Below, in pieces: positions 41,869 to 54,480 of a stretch of 64,000 nt of DNA. Position 1 is the first letter of the stretch; every line of letters begins with the position of its first letter. The notes under the pieces are model-generated. The model had not been told where the DNA came from. It saw only the letters and a program-made list of their open reading frames with translations, and ran no database searches. The stretch comes from Saccopteryx bilineata (taxonomy: Eukaryota; Chordata; Mammalia; Chiroptera; Emballonuridae). Where the stretch lies: positions 118,195,033 through 118,259,032 of the forward strand of contig NC_089495.1 in the NCBI RefSeq assembly GCF_036850765.1, given 5' to 3'. Made by a program: the position numbers and the translations under genes.

Positions 41869-42227
41869 TGTAGGGTGGCCGGCAATGGAGGACGGCCATG
41901 TGGGGAACTCAGGCCCCGGAACATTGGCTAGGTTCAACCACAACCAAATGCACCAAAAGAAAGTTTCCAGAGGTCCTTGGGAAAACAGTGACTGTCCGTC
42001 AGCCAGTGAGATTTCACCACGTTATATTAGCTCACCCACCCTAGAGACCCTTTAAATATCCCTCATGCAATTTACTCCGTGCGACTTCTCTGACCCCTGC
42101 CGCCCCCCCCCCCCCAGGACCTGAGAACATCGTCCGGGAAGCGCGGTACTCGATAAAGCCTTTTATTACTCCACACTTTGTGGCTACGGTCCCTTCCTTC
42201 CTTCTAGGCGGGGTAAAATACCTTACA
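41869..42227 (+). repeat. 3' LTR of the class I ERV
   Basis: It pairs with the 5' LTR and carries a C-run at about 42101-42115. It is directly followed by the CTTAG duplication. Confidence 0.92.
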
Positions 42228-42309
42228 CTTAGTAAGTTAAAAAATATATATATCAGTTTTTGAAGGATCAAAGATTAAAAAAAAATAAAAACTGGTTCTT
42301 CAGTACAGC

Positions 42310-42810
42310 ATTGGCTGTAGGGCCAGGGGCTGCCACTGTCATCGCCATTCACATGCAGGTTCTCATTGGATTTGGAAAGACAGTAAAGAAACGGTGGAGC
42401 CAAAAAATGGTGGGCCATTCCTTTATTAAAGTCTTGCACTGGCCGACGAGCAAACAGGCAGGGAAAACACTTCCCTTTCTCTCATTCAGAGCTCCCAAAG
42501 CCCTGACACATTCTCTGATTCCACAACCAGGAGAATCTTCTCCGGTTTCTCCCAGAGTCAAAGGCCCGCCACTCTCAGCGGAGCTCACAAAGCCCCTCAG
42601 CTCTGGTTCCCCATCTGCACACCTTCTCTTTCCCTGCCAACATGGCTGCTTCCTCAGCACTCTGCTTTCCCTCCTCTCTACTCTGCAAACATGGCTTCTT
42701 TCTGCCTTTTCTCTTTCTTCCCCTTCTTTTCACTTTCTGGCACAAAAAGCTCTCCTCCAGCAAATATTAGCAAAACAAGGGCCCTTCTCTCCCAAAGCAG
42801 GAAGGTAATT
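42310..42810 (-). repeat. LTR-like repeat, copy 1
   Basis: About 450 bp of this segment reappears at 51240-51695 ('AAAAAATGGTGGGCCATTCC', 'AACAGGCAGGGAAAACACTT', 'CTGCCAACATGGCTGCTTC'). TTTATT at about 42421 gives AATAAA on the - strand, as in an LTR R region. No paired copy or interior is adjacent, so it may be a solo LTR. Confidence 0.6.
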
Positions 42811-44310
42811 TGCAATTTCACAGACCACATATACCTGGCACTGCCCAGCCCCCAATGCAAACTATAAGCAAGCAAACATAAAAATATTTTACAAACTTAT
42901 TTGACAGACACATTGAAATAGGTTACTTTAAGTGGCTGTGTGTGAGTAAAAGGAAAAGCAAAACTGCAGCTTTAATATTCCTATAAGGGGAGGTCAAAGT
43001 ATGAGCGATTTCAAAGGGAACATAAACTTTATAATAATCAGGGAACGAGCAAACCTGTTTAACATTAGCATCTCCATTTTTCTCAAAATATTAACTTTAA
43101 ATATGGCCAGAAAGCCAAATATAAAATCTTCCTTTTCTATTAAAAATATCAAGTTAGGAAATTTCAAAACCTTAAAAATTAATACAATCTTTACCCATCT
43201 TTTGTTTTGGAAACTCAAACCTAAAAACTGATATGAGGTCTACCTGCCACAGGTAAAAACATTCATGCTACCATTTCTAAAAAGAATCTTACATCATATA
43301 AAAAACTAAAATGTCAAATAATCCTCTAAAATTCGGTTTTTGAGTATTCAAAAGGGAAAAACCGACACCTTTTACAAGACACCTTTTACAACTGTATTAC
43401 TCAGGAAGCGATAGAATTTCTTAATGAACATTTTTTTTCATTGGGTGTGTTTTGAATGCTTGATATCACTCAAATCTTTGAAACAAACAAAAAAAATCAT
43501 GTTGTTTCTGTGAACATGCACAGAGAACCCAGAGAGAAATAGGCACTTCAGGAAGAAAGCAAAGACCTATTTGATCTGGGAAAATGCATCAGATGGGCCA
43601 GAAGGATGGGACTTCCTCATCAGTTTCACACAGGGACACAATCCCAGGACAGTGACCGTGAGAGGCATTCCCACCCAGGCAGGTGACTTCCTTGGCAGGG
43701 CACCAAGCCCTTCCTGGGACTGCCGCGAGGGTCATGAGCCCTCTAGCAGGTGCCAGGCTGCACTCCCACCACATCCTGCCTACCTGGACAGAACCGCCTG
43801 CTATTGGACACGGCTGGTTCTGTGAGCTTGTGTACTAGCCCTTAGGGCTCCTGGATTGAGGCTGATGGCCAGTCAGGGAGAGGAAGCCCTCATAGAAACC
43901 TAGAGCCATAGGAACATGTACTCCAAAGAGAAATGGAGCCAAAATGTTCCAGCCAGCAAGAAGGGGTGAAGGCTAGCACCAGACGTCTCTGGCAGTGGGG
44001 AGTGGAACATGTACAAACATACACATCAGGTGTGTGAGAGCTCAGGGCAATACTGTCCCACATTCAAAGCCATATTTAAGAACAACTGCCAACCTCTCCC
44101 AACCCTCATTGTGTTTTCAGTGCTAGGATTTCCAGCAACTCTTTCACTGGTTGTTTTCAGACCCAGAAATGAGATACCCCCACTTACCTGAGCCTGGGGA
44201 AGGTGACAGTCAAGAACCCTTCTTTAGTTTAGTTCAGTTCAGTTGAGGGAGAGGGGTCAGAAAGGGGGGTGCTTGGCTTTTACTATTAATCATATCAATG
44301 CCATTATTAA
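42811..44310. other. SMAD9 intron sequence
   Basis: No gene or confident repeat was recognised here. Confidence 0.5.
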
Positions 44311-44322
44311 GACATTCAAATG

Positions 44323-44722
44323 GGCCCTGGCCGGTTGGCTCAGCGGTAGAGCGTTGGCCTGGCGTGCTGGGGACCCGGGTTCGATTCCCGGCCAAGGCAC
44401 ATAGGAGAAGCGCCCATTTGCTTCTCCGCCCCCCCCTCCTTCCTCTCTGTTTCTCTCTTCCCTTCCCGCAGCCAAGGCTCCATTGGAGCAAAGATGGCCC
44501 GGGTGCTGGGGATGGCTCCTTGGCCTCTGCCCCAGGCGCTAGAGTGGCTCTGGTCGCGGCAGAGCGATGCCCTGGAGAGGCAGAGCATCGCCCCCTGGTG
44601 GGCAGAGCGCTGTCCCTGGTGGGCGTGCCGGGTGGATCCTGGTCGGGTGGGCGCATGCGGGAGTCTGTCTGACTGTCTCTCCCCGTTTCCAGCTTCAGAA
44701 AAAAAATACAAAAAAAAAAAAA
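44323..44722 (+). mobile_element. Full-length Ves/Rhin-type SINE
   Basis: The head is GCCCTGGCCGGTTGGCTCAG with an intact B-box-like GGTTCGATTCC and an A-tail at 44698-44722. An imperfect target duplication (AAGACATTCAAATGG / AAGACCTTCAAAGGA) flanks it. Confidence 0.92.
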
Positions 44723-45011
44723 AGACCTTCAAAGGACCCAAAAACTGGAGGAACAAGATGATAATGACTCCAAAACATATCTAAGGAAAACTACAGTTCT
44801 AAATTCACAGTTTACATGTCTACTGAGATGAAAATTCTTTCTAGATTTTTCTGACTACAAAATTTTGTATTAGTTCCTCAAAATTGAACCTCACCCTCCC
44901 CTCCCCACCCCTCCCTCTCTTTTGGTGATTGGGTGGTCCTTGTCTTGCTTATACCCCATCATTCTCCATCAACTGGGACATACCTCCGTTTAAAATTAAA
45001 CCATGATGTCA

Positions 45012-46035
<1,024 letters not shown>

Positions 46036-46038
46036 GGC

Positions 46039-46086
46039 CAGTGGTTCTCAATCTGTGGGTCACGACCCACAGGTTGAGAACCGCTG
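46039..46086. mobile_element. 48-bp fold-back hAT element (SPIN-like ends)
   Basis: CAGTGGTTCTCAATCTGTGG is immediately followed by its own inverted counterpart ending CCACAGGTTGAGAACCGCTG. It consists of nothing but two hAT terminal repeats. The ends closely resemble those of SPIN/Charlie-type elements. Confidence 0.75.
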
Positions 46087-46501
46087 CCTAGGCCCTCCTA
46101 AATCCTTCCTCAACATATTCACGCTTCTTCCTGTCTCATTTAGAGCTTACACAAGTAATCCATCTTGATGTAGACTACATAAATGGAAAATAAAACAATT
46201 AGGGTCACTGATAATTTCATCACTCATAGGCTCTTCCGAACTACTTTATAGGACAGTGATTCTCAAAGTCTGACCCAAGGACCCCTGGAGTCCCAGAGTC
46301 CCTTTCATGGGGGGTTGCGAAGTCCTCTCTTTCTCAACTACGTATCTGAGCCATAATATCTCACGTTCCTCAACTCAAACAACCAATCAGAACAGATGGT
46401 ACCAGAGGGGAACGTGAGAATCCGGTGTCATCCATCAAACCAGGCATTAAAGATATTTGCAAAGATTGAAAACAATAATACTCTTCTCATTGTTTTTTGA
46501 A

Positions 46502-46887
46502 AAATGTTTATCTTATTTATTTAGCATATTTTCTTGAAGTGAGAAACCGGGAGACAGAGAGATAGACTCCTGGATGTGCCCGACTGAGGTCCACCTGGCA
46601 AGCCCACTAGGGGGTAATGCTCTGCCCATCTGGGGCGTTGTTCCATTGCAAGTGGAGCTGTTCAACACCTGAGGTGGAGGCCATGGAGCCGTCCTCAATG
46701 CCCAGGACAACTGTGCTCCAATGGAACCTTGGCTGTGGGAGGGGGAGAGAGAGATAGACAGAAAAAGAAGAGGGGGAAGGGTGTAGAAGCAGATGGGTGC
46801 TTCTCCTGTGTGTACTGGCCAGGAATTGAACCTGGGATATCCACATGCCAGGCTGATGCTTTACCACTGAGCCAACTGGCCAGGGCA
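46502..46887 (-). mobile_element. Ves-type SINE
   Basis: The reversed body 'AGTGAGAAACCGGGAGACAG' leads to the head complement 'GAGCCAACTGGCCAGGGC'. An unrelated hAT-like end ('CAGTGATTCTCAAAGTCTGA') lies before it at about 46255. Confidence 0.85.
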
Positions 46888-46962
46888 AAAAATGATTTCT
46901 TTTAAATAAAAGTGTTAATGTTACTATCAATATGATATGTTCATTATCTTTTGACAAATCAA

Positions 46963-47280
46963 TTTTTTTTTAGGTGAGAGGAAGGGAAATAGTGAGGCAG
47001 ACTCCTGCATGTGCCCAGATCGGGATCGACCCAGCAACTGCATCTGAAGTCTGTGCTTGAGTACCAAGCTATTTTTAGTGCCTAAGGTTGATGTGCTCCA
47101 ACAGAACTATTCTCAGCACCTGGGGCCACACTCAAACCAACTGAGCCACTGGTTGCAAGACGGGAAGAAAGAGAGAAGGGAGAGAGGGTGGAGGGAGAAG
47201 CAGATGGTTGATTCTCCTGCGTGCCCTGACAGTAAATTGAACGTCCCTGGAACGTGCCCTGGGACATCCATACACTAGAC
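46963..47280 (-). mobile_element. Ves-type SINE, 3' part, split by a hAT transposon
   Basis: The SINE body runs from the reversed A-tail (about 46963) to 'GGGACATCCATACACTAGAC', then breaks. The remaining head ('TGATGTTCTATCCACTGAGC') continues at 50094-50127. CACTAGAC is shared by both break points. Confidence 0.9.
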
Positions 47281-47625
47281 CAGTGGTTCTCAAACTTTAT
47301 GAAGTTGGAGCGCATTTAAAATTCTACAATTAATTGTAGGTGCACTATATAAAAATTTCTGAGAAATATGTTATAATAATTAAGTCAAACATTAAAGAAA
47401 AAATATAAAGTCCAAGCGTGCTTTTATGGTAATTAAACAAAATAAATATGACAAAATTAAGTTTATAAAAGATATTTTTATGTTACATTTTGAGTTATGC
47501 TTTTTAGAATTTGTAAAAAAGAGGGGTTAAAAAATTTTTAAAAAGACAAAAAAATTATCTTTTTATATATATAGATACATTCTTAGTAAGATTTAGTAAA
47601 TTTGGCAGGTCCCGGAGTGAATGTG

Positions 47626-49443
47626 TTAAGTTTTTTCATTCTTGTGTTTATGAGAAACATGAGCCTGATGTGTCCTAGTGATTTCTTCAATGTTTGTGCA
47701 TATATCTGAAAGGCAAACTCTCATTTCTTCTTCAATACATTGAAGAATTCCTCTCTTTTTACTCTTAATTGTGTCGAGGGTAGAAAATCCTAATTCACAT
47801 AAATAGGATGTTGAAAATTGTAGTAAAATGTTCAAAGCTTTTTTAGATATTGCCACATATTCTTCTTTTATAGAAATCCAAAAGGCTTCAAGAGACAATT
47901 CCTTATGTTTAATCATCAATTCACGATCAGTGGATATAGCTGCCAGTTTTTCTTCTTCTGTTAATGTTAAACCAAAATCACTTGAAGCTTCCATGAATGG
48001 GTTTCTAATCCAATCGTATTGTTCAGTGTCAAGTGATGGAAAATAAGAGCCCAATTTTTCTTCTAAACTTATTAAATGTTCAACTATTATTGGAAGTGTT
48101 TCATTTATGCAAGTGCTTTTTACCAATGCAAACATTTCCAAATTATCTTCAACAGCTTTTCTTTTCCAAATCTGTAGTTTTCTCTGAAATGCTTTCATTT
48201 TGTCAGTGGATGTGAGAATATTTTCTTCTTTCTGTTGCATGCTAGTATTCAAAATATTGAGCTTCTGAAATACATTGGCCAAATACTGTAACCTGGCAAT
48301 CCAAAATTAGCACCGGAGGTTACAAAATGTAGCTGTTTCATCTCTTCAAAAAACGCAAGAAGTTCTTGTCCTAGCTCATGTACACGGGTAAGTACTTTTT
48401 CCCTTGACAGCCACCTCATCTCAGTGTGTAAAAGCAGCTGTCTGTGTTGTGAATCCATATTGATACAAAGGTTTTTGAATAAACATGATTTGACAGGTCT
48501 TGTTTTAATAAAGTTTACCATCTGAACAACTTGATCTAAAACTTCTCTTAATTTTCCTCCCAATGTTTTTGCCATCAACGCCTCCCTATGAAGAAAGCAG
48601 TGATTTATGATAACATTCTCATTTTGTTTTTTTACAAAAGATATAAGACCCTTAACACAGCCTACCATGGAAGGGGCGCCATCTGTACAAATGCCTACAC
48701 ACGACTTCCATTTATCAAGATAGTTACTCAGAATGTTAAAAACGTCTTCACCTTTTGTAGACACACCTAATTCTTTGCAAAAAAGAAACTGACTTAGTAT
48801 TTGATCTTCATTAATAAAACGGACGAATGCTAAGAGTTGCGCCGTGTTGGTAATGTCTGTTGACTCATCAACTTGCAATGCAAAATTTGAATACATACAT
48901 TTTTCTCAATATCAGAAGACATTTCTATAATATGCCTGTGAACTGTATTGTTGGACCGAGGAATCTTGCTTATTTTCATTACTGCTTCATTTCCTAGCAT
49001 TGCATGCAGGCAAAATAAGTGACTCATCTACAGTATGAGCTTTCATATTTTTTGCTGTCAGTTCTGAGACTTGATAAGAAGCAATTTGAGCTTTATCAGA
49101 AATAGTCATTATACTTTTAAGAGAATCTGCCACTTTTGTTTGCTGTTCAGACAATCTCTTGAAAAACCTTAACAGATTTATCTTGTAAATTAGAGAGTAT
49201 AGTTTAAAAATGTTTACTCAATTCACTAGGAAGCACTGATTCATTTGCCACTTTACATCCACATACTAAACATAGAGGTAAAGGATGATCTTCACTTCCG
49301 GTCCAAGTGAAACCAAAGCTTAAATAAGTCTCATTATATTTGCGAGAAGGCCGCGATTTCACTTTCTTACTTGCACTTAACTTTTGCTCACTTCCAGAAT
49401 CGGATTCTTCAACATCACGCTTCTTTTTGAGAAATCTAACCAT
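47626..49443 (-). pseudogene. hAT transposase, frameshifted
   Basis: It starts at an ATG at 49443 ('MVRFLKKKRDVEES') with a BED-type zinc finger ('CLVCGCKVANE', 'SELSKH'). After breaks (near 49204, 49020 and 48896) the catalytic core continues in 48249-48896 ('ALQVDESTDI', 'CTDGAPSMVG', 'HCFLHREAL', 'EMRWLSREKV'). After a further frameshift at about 48265, 47626-48282 gives the C-terminal dimerisation part ('CELGFSTLDTIKSKKR', 'MRVCLSDICTNI'). Family: ZBED5/SCAND3-like hAT. A handful of breaks stop it from being functional. Confidence 0.88.
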
Positions 49444-49585
49444 TTTATTTGAGTGTATTTATCTAAAAATAATATAATGATGTGTTAATAATAAATATAA
49501 TAATGATGTGTTAACAAAAAGAGCAGTATTTCCATAATGAAATGGTATAATAGAGTAACTATATTTATTTTTATATCTGGGCACA

Positions 49586-49995
49586 TGTCGCGAACCAGCG
49601 CAGCTAGTAATTCCAAGTCCCGAGTGGGAACAGTGCAGAATTAAGAAAATACATGGAATTAAGAAAATATGGGGTCAGGAGGGCCCTGTAATTGCTGCTG
49701 GAAGAACAAAACGCACCCCAAAACCACATTTTGCTTTATTTATAGGGAATAGTGAGGCCATTAGCAAATCTTAACTTTACACCAAAGGATAGAAGAAACT
49801 TACCTCCAGCCTTTCCAGGGAACATGGGAGGTAGTGTAAACAATCCAGCACCCACAGCTTAAAAGCCTTTTGCAATCTAATCAGGCAAATGAGGCAAGGG
49901 GTTGGGCAGACTGTCAGCTTAGAGTCAATTCCTCACACCTCTGTCCCCCAAAAATCTAAACTCCAAAAACCCTGTTGGTTTTTTGGTCCCCAACA
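49586..49995 (-). repeat. Solo LTR inside the hAT transposon
   Basis: It begins TGTCGCGAACCAGCGCAGC and ends TCCCCAACA on the + strand. It is a shorter, diverged relative of the LTRs at 51696 and 62319. Imperfect 6-bp flanks GGCACA/GGCATA may be its target duplication. Confidence 0.82.
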
Positions 49996-50127
49996 GGCAT
50001 ATATTTTTCTGGAATTCCACAGGGCACACCTGGAAATCAGCTAGGGTACATCAGTGCATCCTGGCGCTCACTTTGAGAACCACTGCACTAGACTGATGTT
50101 CTATCCACTGAGCAACCAGCCAGGGTT

Positions 50128-51035
50128 GGAATCAATATTTTAAAACCCAATTTTCATTCCTAAAATGGTAGAAGTTGATAGAAATAAGCCACACAAGCAA
50201 AGGTTCTTTGGAGTTCTTGATAATTCTTAAAAGTGAAAAAGTGTCATTAGACCAAAAAGTTTGAGAACTCTTCTAGAAACTAGACATAGTCACAGACATA
50301 AATGCATACACAAAAAGTACTGCTGTCACATCTGTCATTCTGCCTGAAAATCAGTTGACTTCTTTTCCCTCTTATCCAAAAGAGGTGCTCTTCTCTGGTT
50401 CCAGCAGCCTGTTTTAAAGTGTCCTGGGTGTACAAAGGCACCTCCTCTTCTGTGGCACAGGTGGTTTAGACAAAACCCTCCTCTTCTTCCAGATTTTAGA
50501 AACCAGCTACCTTGTTAATGCTTAGAAGTGGCTGTTGGTAACACTTTGGAGCAAGCAGACTCCTTTTAGTATTCTGGAATCAATCTAGCTCATCATGCCC
50601 AACAACTGCTTATTTAATATTTGTTAAATATAATTTTTCTCTTACTTCCTGAAGGCAAAACTTCCCCTTGAGTGCAATTCTATAAAGTTCTTTGAGCAAA
50701 AGAACTATATAAATCTCTGCTGTTGTGATCACCACCACAAATCTCAGGGAGAACAGCACAAATTCATGGCATTTAACAAATGTAAAGCAACACTTACATC
50801 ACCATAGTCTTTATGCGGACTTTGGCACATTTCACAGAGGTAAATTATGGCAATAAAGGAGAATGAGGGCTGAGGGCTTGATGGTTGTTTTCTTCCTCTG
50901 GGCAATTTGATTTAAACCCAGTTTTATTTGGACAGGTTGATTTTGTGGCTAAACAACCATGAGCTAATCAGAGGCGGATTAAGGTCCGTTGAGGCCTTGG
51001 GTGCAGAAGAAAATGTTGGGCCCCTTAAAAAAAAG
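50128..51035. other. SMAD9 upstream/intron sequence
   Basis: No gene or clear repeat is seen, except a possible transposon end around 50960 ('CAGAGGCGGATTAAGG'). Confidence 0.45.
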
Positions 51036-51040
51036 GAGAG

Positions 51041-51239
51041 CCTGACCAGCTGGTGGCACAGTCAGTGGATAGAGCATCGGACTGGGACCCAGAGGACCCA
51101 GGTTTGAAACCCCGAGGTTGCTGGCTTGAGCACAGGCTCACTAGCTTGAGCGCAAGGTCACTGGCTTGAAGCCCAAGGTCACTGGCTTGAGCAAGTAGTC
51201 ACTCGCTCTGCTGTAGCCCCCTCGTCAAGGCACATGTAT
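51041..51239 (+). mobile_element. SINE with GGCTTGAGC units, 3'-truncated
   Basis: The head is 'GCCTGACCAGCTGGTGGCAC'. It stops at 'GTCAAGGCACATGTATG', where the LTR-like repeat copy 2 begins. Confidence 0.85.
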
Positions 51240-51695
51240 GGCTAGTAGTCGCAGCCATCGTGGCCATTCACATGCAAGTTCACATTGGATTTGAACACAG
51301 TCAAGAAATGGTGGAGTCAAAAAATGGTGGGCCATTCCTTTATTAAAGTCTCGCACTGGCCAATGAGCAAACAGGCAGGGAAAACACTTCCCTTTCACTC
51401 ATTCAGAGCTCCCAAAGCCGCTGACACATTCTCCACTTCCACAACCAGGAGAATCTTCTCTGGTTTCTCCTAGAATCAAAGGTCTCACCAGTCTCAGTGA
51501 AGCTCGCAAAGCCCCTCAGCTCTGGTTCCCCATCTGCACACCTTCTCTTTCCCTGCCAACATGGCTGCTTCTTCAGCACTCTGCAGTCTCTCTGCTCTTC
51601 CTGAAAAACACTGCTTCTTTCTCCTTCTCCTTTTCAAAACTTTCTGGCACTAAAACCTCTTCTCTAGCAAACATTAGCAAAACAATGGCCCTTCC
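51240..51695 (-). repeat. LTR-like repeat, copy 2
   Basis: Second copy of 42310-42810. It ends abruptly at 51695, where the ERV 3' LTR starts. Confidence 0.65.
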
Positions 51696-52217
51696 TGTCA
51701 TGAACCAGCACGGCTAGTAATTCTAGGTCCTGAGTGGGAACGGCATGGAATTAAGAAAATAGGCTTAAAGAGGAAAAGGATGGGCTTGGGAGGACTTTTT
51801 GTATCACAGAAGATAGCTTGCAAAAGGCAAACCTCCACCTCCCCTACCTGCTTTATTTATAAGGCATAGTGAGGCCATTAGCAAATCAAAGAGATCATTA
51901 AAACAAAGTCACATTTCCAAGGCATCCAAAGAATTCTACCAGTGCAGAAAACCCCTATCGTACATAATATCTTAAGTTCACAAAACAAAGGATAAAAAGA
52001 AATTGCCTCAAGTCTTTCCTGGGACATGGGGGAGAGGACGAGTATAAACAACCCAGCACCATAGCTAACATGGTGTGGAAAAAAACAGCCTTTAGCAACT
52101 TCACAGAACAAGTGAGGTGGGCGGCTGGGAAGATTGTCAGCTTACGGCCAGTTCCCCACACCTCAGCCCCCCAAACATCTAAACTGCAAAGATCCTATTG
52201 GCTTTCAGTCCCCAACA
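51696..52217 (-). repeat. 3' LTR of the class II ERV
   Basis: 522 bp. On the - strand it runs from TGTTGGGGACTGAAAGCC to GGTTCATGACA, with AATAAA at about 51850. The polypurine tract lies just upstream. Confidence 0.9.
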
Positions 52218-52233
52218 TATCCATCCCCCTTTT
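52218..52233 (-). promoter_or_regulatory. Polypurine tract
   Basis: On the - strand AAAAGGGGGATGGATA directly precedes the LTR, where plus-strand DNA synthesis would be primed. Confidence 0.75.
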
Positions 52234-52239
52234 CTATTT

Positions 52240-52700
52240 TTTAACTTCAATTCGTGTGCTGTGATTTATACTCATCTGATTTCCCATGTTCCGATTTGGA
52301 GGCAGACTGGAAAAATATAAAATGAACAGAAGATTAATATAGCCAAAGCTAACAGATACCAAAACAAGTGTCTTAATACAATGAAGGGATTAAAGCCTTT
52401 TAGATTATCAAGCAAATTCTTAGCTAATACAGCAGGATCTATAATAGAGTCTTTGCAGTTTTGAATGTCCTTAATATGTTAATATAATTTCACCAAGTCC
52501 ATGTTGACACCATCACTGCGCCACATTATCCTGACATGCAACCCAACCCCACTTCAGTCTGAGAACCGTCCCACGGAGCAGGAGTCACACACATTCAGGA
52601 AAAGTCCGCATGGCACTGGAACTGTTGTCACATTTCCATCTCTGCAGCTCAGCATCTAAGTCCCAATGACCACCACTGCTTCTAGCACATTAAGCTTTTG
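52240..52700 (-). pseudogene. ERV env, transmembrane-subunit tail
   Basis: On the - strand, 'NMDLVKLY', then 'SIIDPAVLAKNLLDNLKGF' and a hydrophobic segment ('LFWYLLALAILIFCSFY') just before the polypurine tract fit an env C-terminus. Stops are present. The region is shared with the chimeric element at 17096-17375. Confidence 0.65.
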
Positions 52701-52714
52701 TCTCAAGCTTAATG

Positions 52715-53300
52715 TCAATACTGACAATGATTCAGGTAGACTGGAAGGGCCATCTGCAGTATGTATGGAGACAGAACTTCTGTTCTCTTTAACCTGGAGA
52801 GATGAAACCAGGGGGCCTTTCCCTGGAGTTTAACAGCTGTGAGGTGGTGAAAAGAACCTTGGGATACACTATGCTGGGTGGTAGAGGTAAATTTGTAACA
52901 GAAGTGGGCAAAAAGGAGAGGGGGGGGCTCTGAATTTGGAGAGATTGAACCCTCTCTTGGAGGAGTGAAGGGGCAGCCTACCTTCCAGTGTCCCTTTTTC
53001 CCACAGCGAGGGCAAGGCCCTGGTGGGGGCTGAGAAGTCAGGCAGGCTTTAGCCCAATGACCTTCCTTTCCACTCTTGAAGCTGGGCCCTGATGGAGTCC
53101 TATGGGCATGGGAGCCTTTAAGGGCATATGCCAAGAGTTGGTATTTTGCCTGATCTCTTTGGGCTCTGTCTGCCTTTTTGTGTTCCTCTCGGTCATTATA
53201 GACCTTAAAAGCCATGCTCATGAGATCTCATTGAGGGATTTGAGGGTCCTCCTCTGCCTATATAAACTTTTTCCATATATCTGGTGCTGACTGGAACAGA
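52715..53300 (-). pseudogene. Class I-type gag capsid end and nucleocapsid
   Basis: An open stretch of 168 codons reads 'MAFKVYNDREEHKKADR', then one degraded zinc knuckle ('FKSGKEGHWAKAC', first Cys lost) and one good one ('CPRCGKKGHWKVGC'). This is the gammaretrovirus/class I pattern, although the surrounding pol and primer site look class II. Confidence 0.8.
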
Positions 53301-53394
53301 CAGAAGGACAGTGTTATCAGCTGGATCAAATGAAGGAGGTTAGGAATTTGCAGGAGAAAGAGGTGTGGAGTGTGCTAAGAGGATTTTTTTTTAA

Positions 53395-53755
53395 AGTAAG
53401 TTTCTTTTTTTCTTTTTTTCTTTACAGGAACAGAGAGAGAGTCAGAGAGAGGGATAGATAGGGACAGACAGGAACGGAGAGAGATGAGAAGCATCAATCA
53501 TCAGTTTTTCATTGCGACACCTTAGTTGTTCATTGATTGCTTTCTCATATGTGCCTTGACCGCAGGCCTTCAGCAGACCGAGTAACCCCTTGCTTGAGCC
53601 AGTGACCTTGGGTCTAAGCTGGTGAGCATTTTTTATTTTGCTCAAGCCAGATGAGCCCGCACTCAAGCCAGATGGCGACCTCGGGATCTCGAACCTGGGT
53701 CCTCGGCATCCCAGTCCAACGCTCCATCCACTGCGCCACCGCCTGGTCAGGCTGT
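53395..53755 (-). mobile_element. SINE with GGCTTGAGC units
   Basis: It is flanked by TGTGCTAAGAGGATTT-type direct repeats (about 53377 and about 53752). The + strand ends with the head complement 'GCGCCACCGCCTGGTCAGGC'. Confidence 0.9.
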
Positions 53756-53859
53756 GCTAAGAGGATTTGATAGATGGAACACGTTTGACAGAAAGGGATG
53801 ACAGCATAGTAAAAATGCCTTATACAACTGTGAAATGAGTCTTGTGAAGTGAGTCTCTC

Positions 53860-54480
53860 ATCCTGGCTCACGGTGTTTCACCAAACGTCAGGAACCCACT
53901 GAGAAGCCTCAGTAGACCTAGGAAACACACACACATATCCTCGGCCCCACAAGAGAACAGGGTCTGGCTCTTGCCAGATTCCTGTGAGCAGGTCCCTCCA
54001 TCGCACTTCAGGGAAGGCTTTCCTTGTTGGATTCCAGAGTCTGTGGGCCAGTGAATGGCCCTGAACATCAGCATTCAAAAAAATTTTAAAGTAAAAAGCA
54101 TGATACAGATTTGCAGGAGTTTGAGGGCATGGTTTCCCCTTTTTTATTTTTTATTATTGACCTTTAAGCATTAACTGGGCACACTTTATAATGCCTTGAC
54201 CCTGAGGATTGTAAGGAAATACCTGTCCTCAGGTTAATTCCAAAAGTCTAACAAAATATAGTAAATGCTTTTCTAAGTAACACTACCATACCTTCCAAAA
54301 CATTTCTATTCCATTGATTAACAGGCAATCTAGAGAGCACATAAGGCTGAAAAAATCCAGTATGACCTTTGTTATCTTCCCATTGTAAAAAAAAACTTAG
54401 ACCTTTGTTAGGGAAACTTACCTTGCCCCAAGCCTCCCAGCTCAGTGACTACCTCATGAGCGAGTCAAGAGAAAAATAAC
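53860..54480 (-). pseudogene. Class II ERV integrase remnant
   Basis: On the - strand 'FPYNPQGQG' at about 54193-54220 and, further on, 'GIWQEPDPVLLWGRGYVCVFP' (in part) at about 53900-53980 match the core and C-terminal parts of betaretroviral (MMTV/HERV-K) integrase. Frames are interrupted. Confidence 0.75.

Larger units (their letters stand above)
39511..42227 (+). mobile_element. Complete non-autonomous class I ERV, LTR-gag-pro-LTR
   Basis: Two ~358-bp LTRs (39511-39868 and 41869-42227) both begin TGTAGGGTGG and end ACCTTACA. The 5-bp target duplication CTTAG lies at 39506-39510 and 42228-42232, so this is one intact integration. The primer site follows the 5' LTR. The interior (about 2.0 kb) holds only broken gag and a protease fragment, with no pol or env. 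It lies in a SMAD9 intron, opposite in strand to the gene. It would depend on other elements' enzymes. Confidence 0.93.
47281..50085 (-). mobile_element. hAT transposon (ZBED/Charlie type) with 8-bp target duplication
   Basis: The element is framed by CACTAGAC at 47273-47280 and 50086-50093. Its ends are inverted (CAGTGGTTCTCAAACTTT on the left, AAGTGAGCGCCAG and CAGTGGTTCTCAAAG on the - strand at the right). It carries a nearly complete but frameshifted transposase on the - strand and a solo LTR at 49586-49995. It inserted into a SINE, so it is younger than that SINE. Confidence 0.95.
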
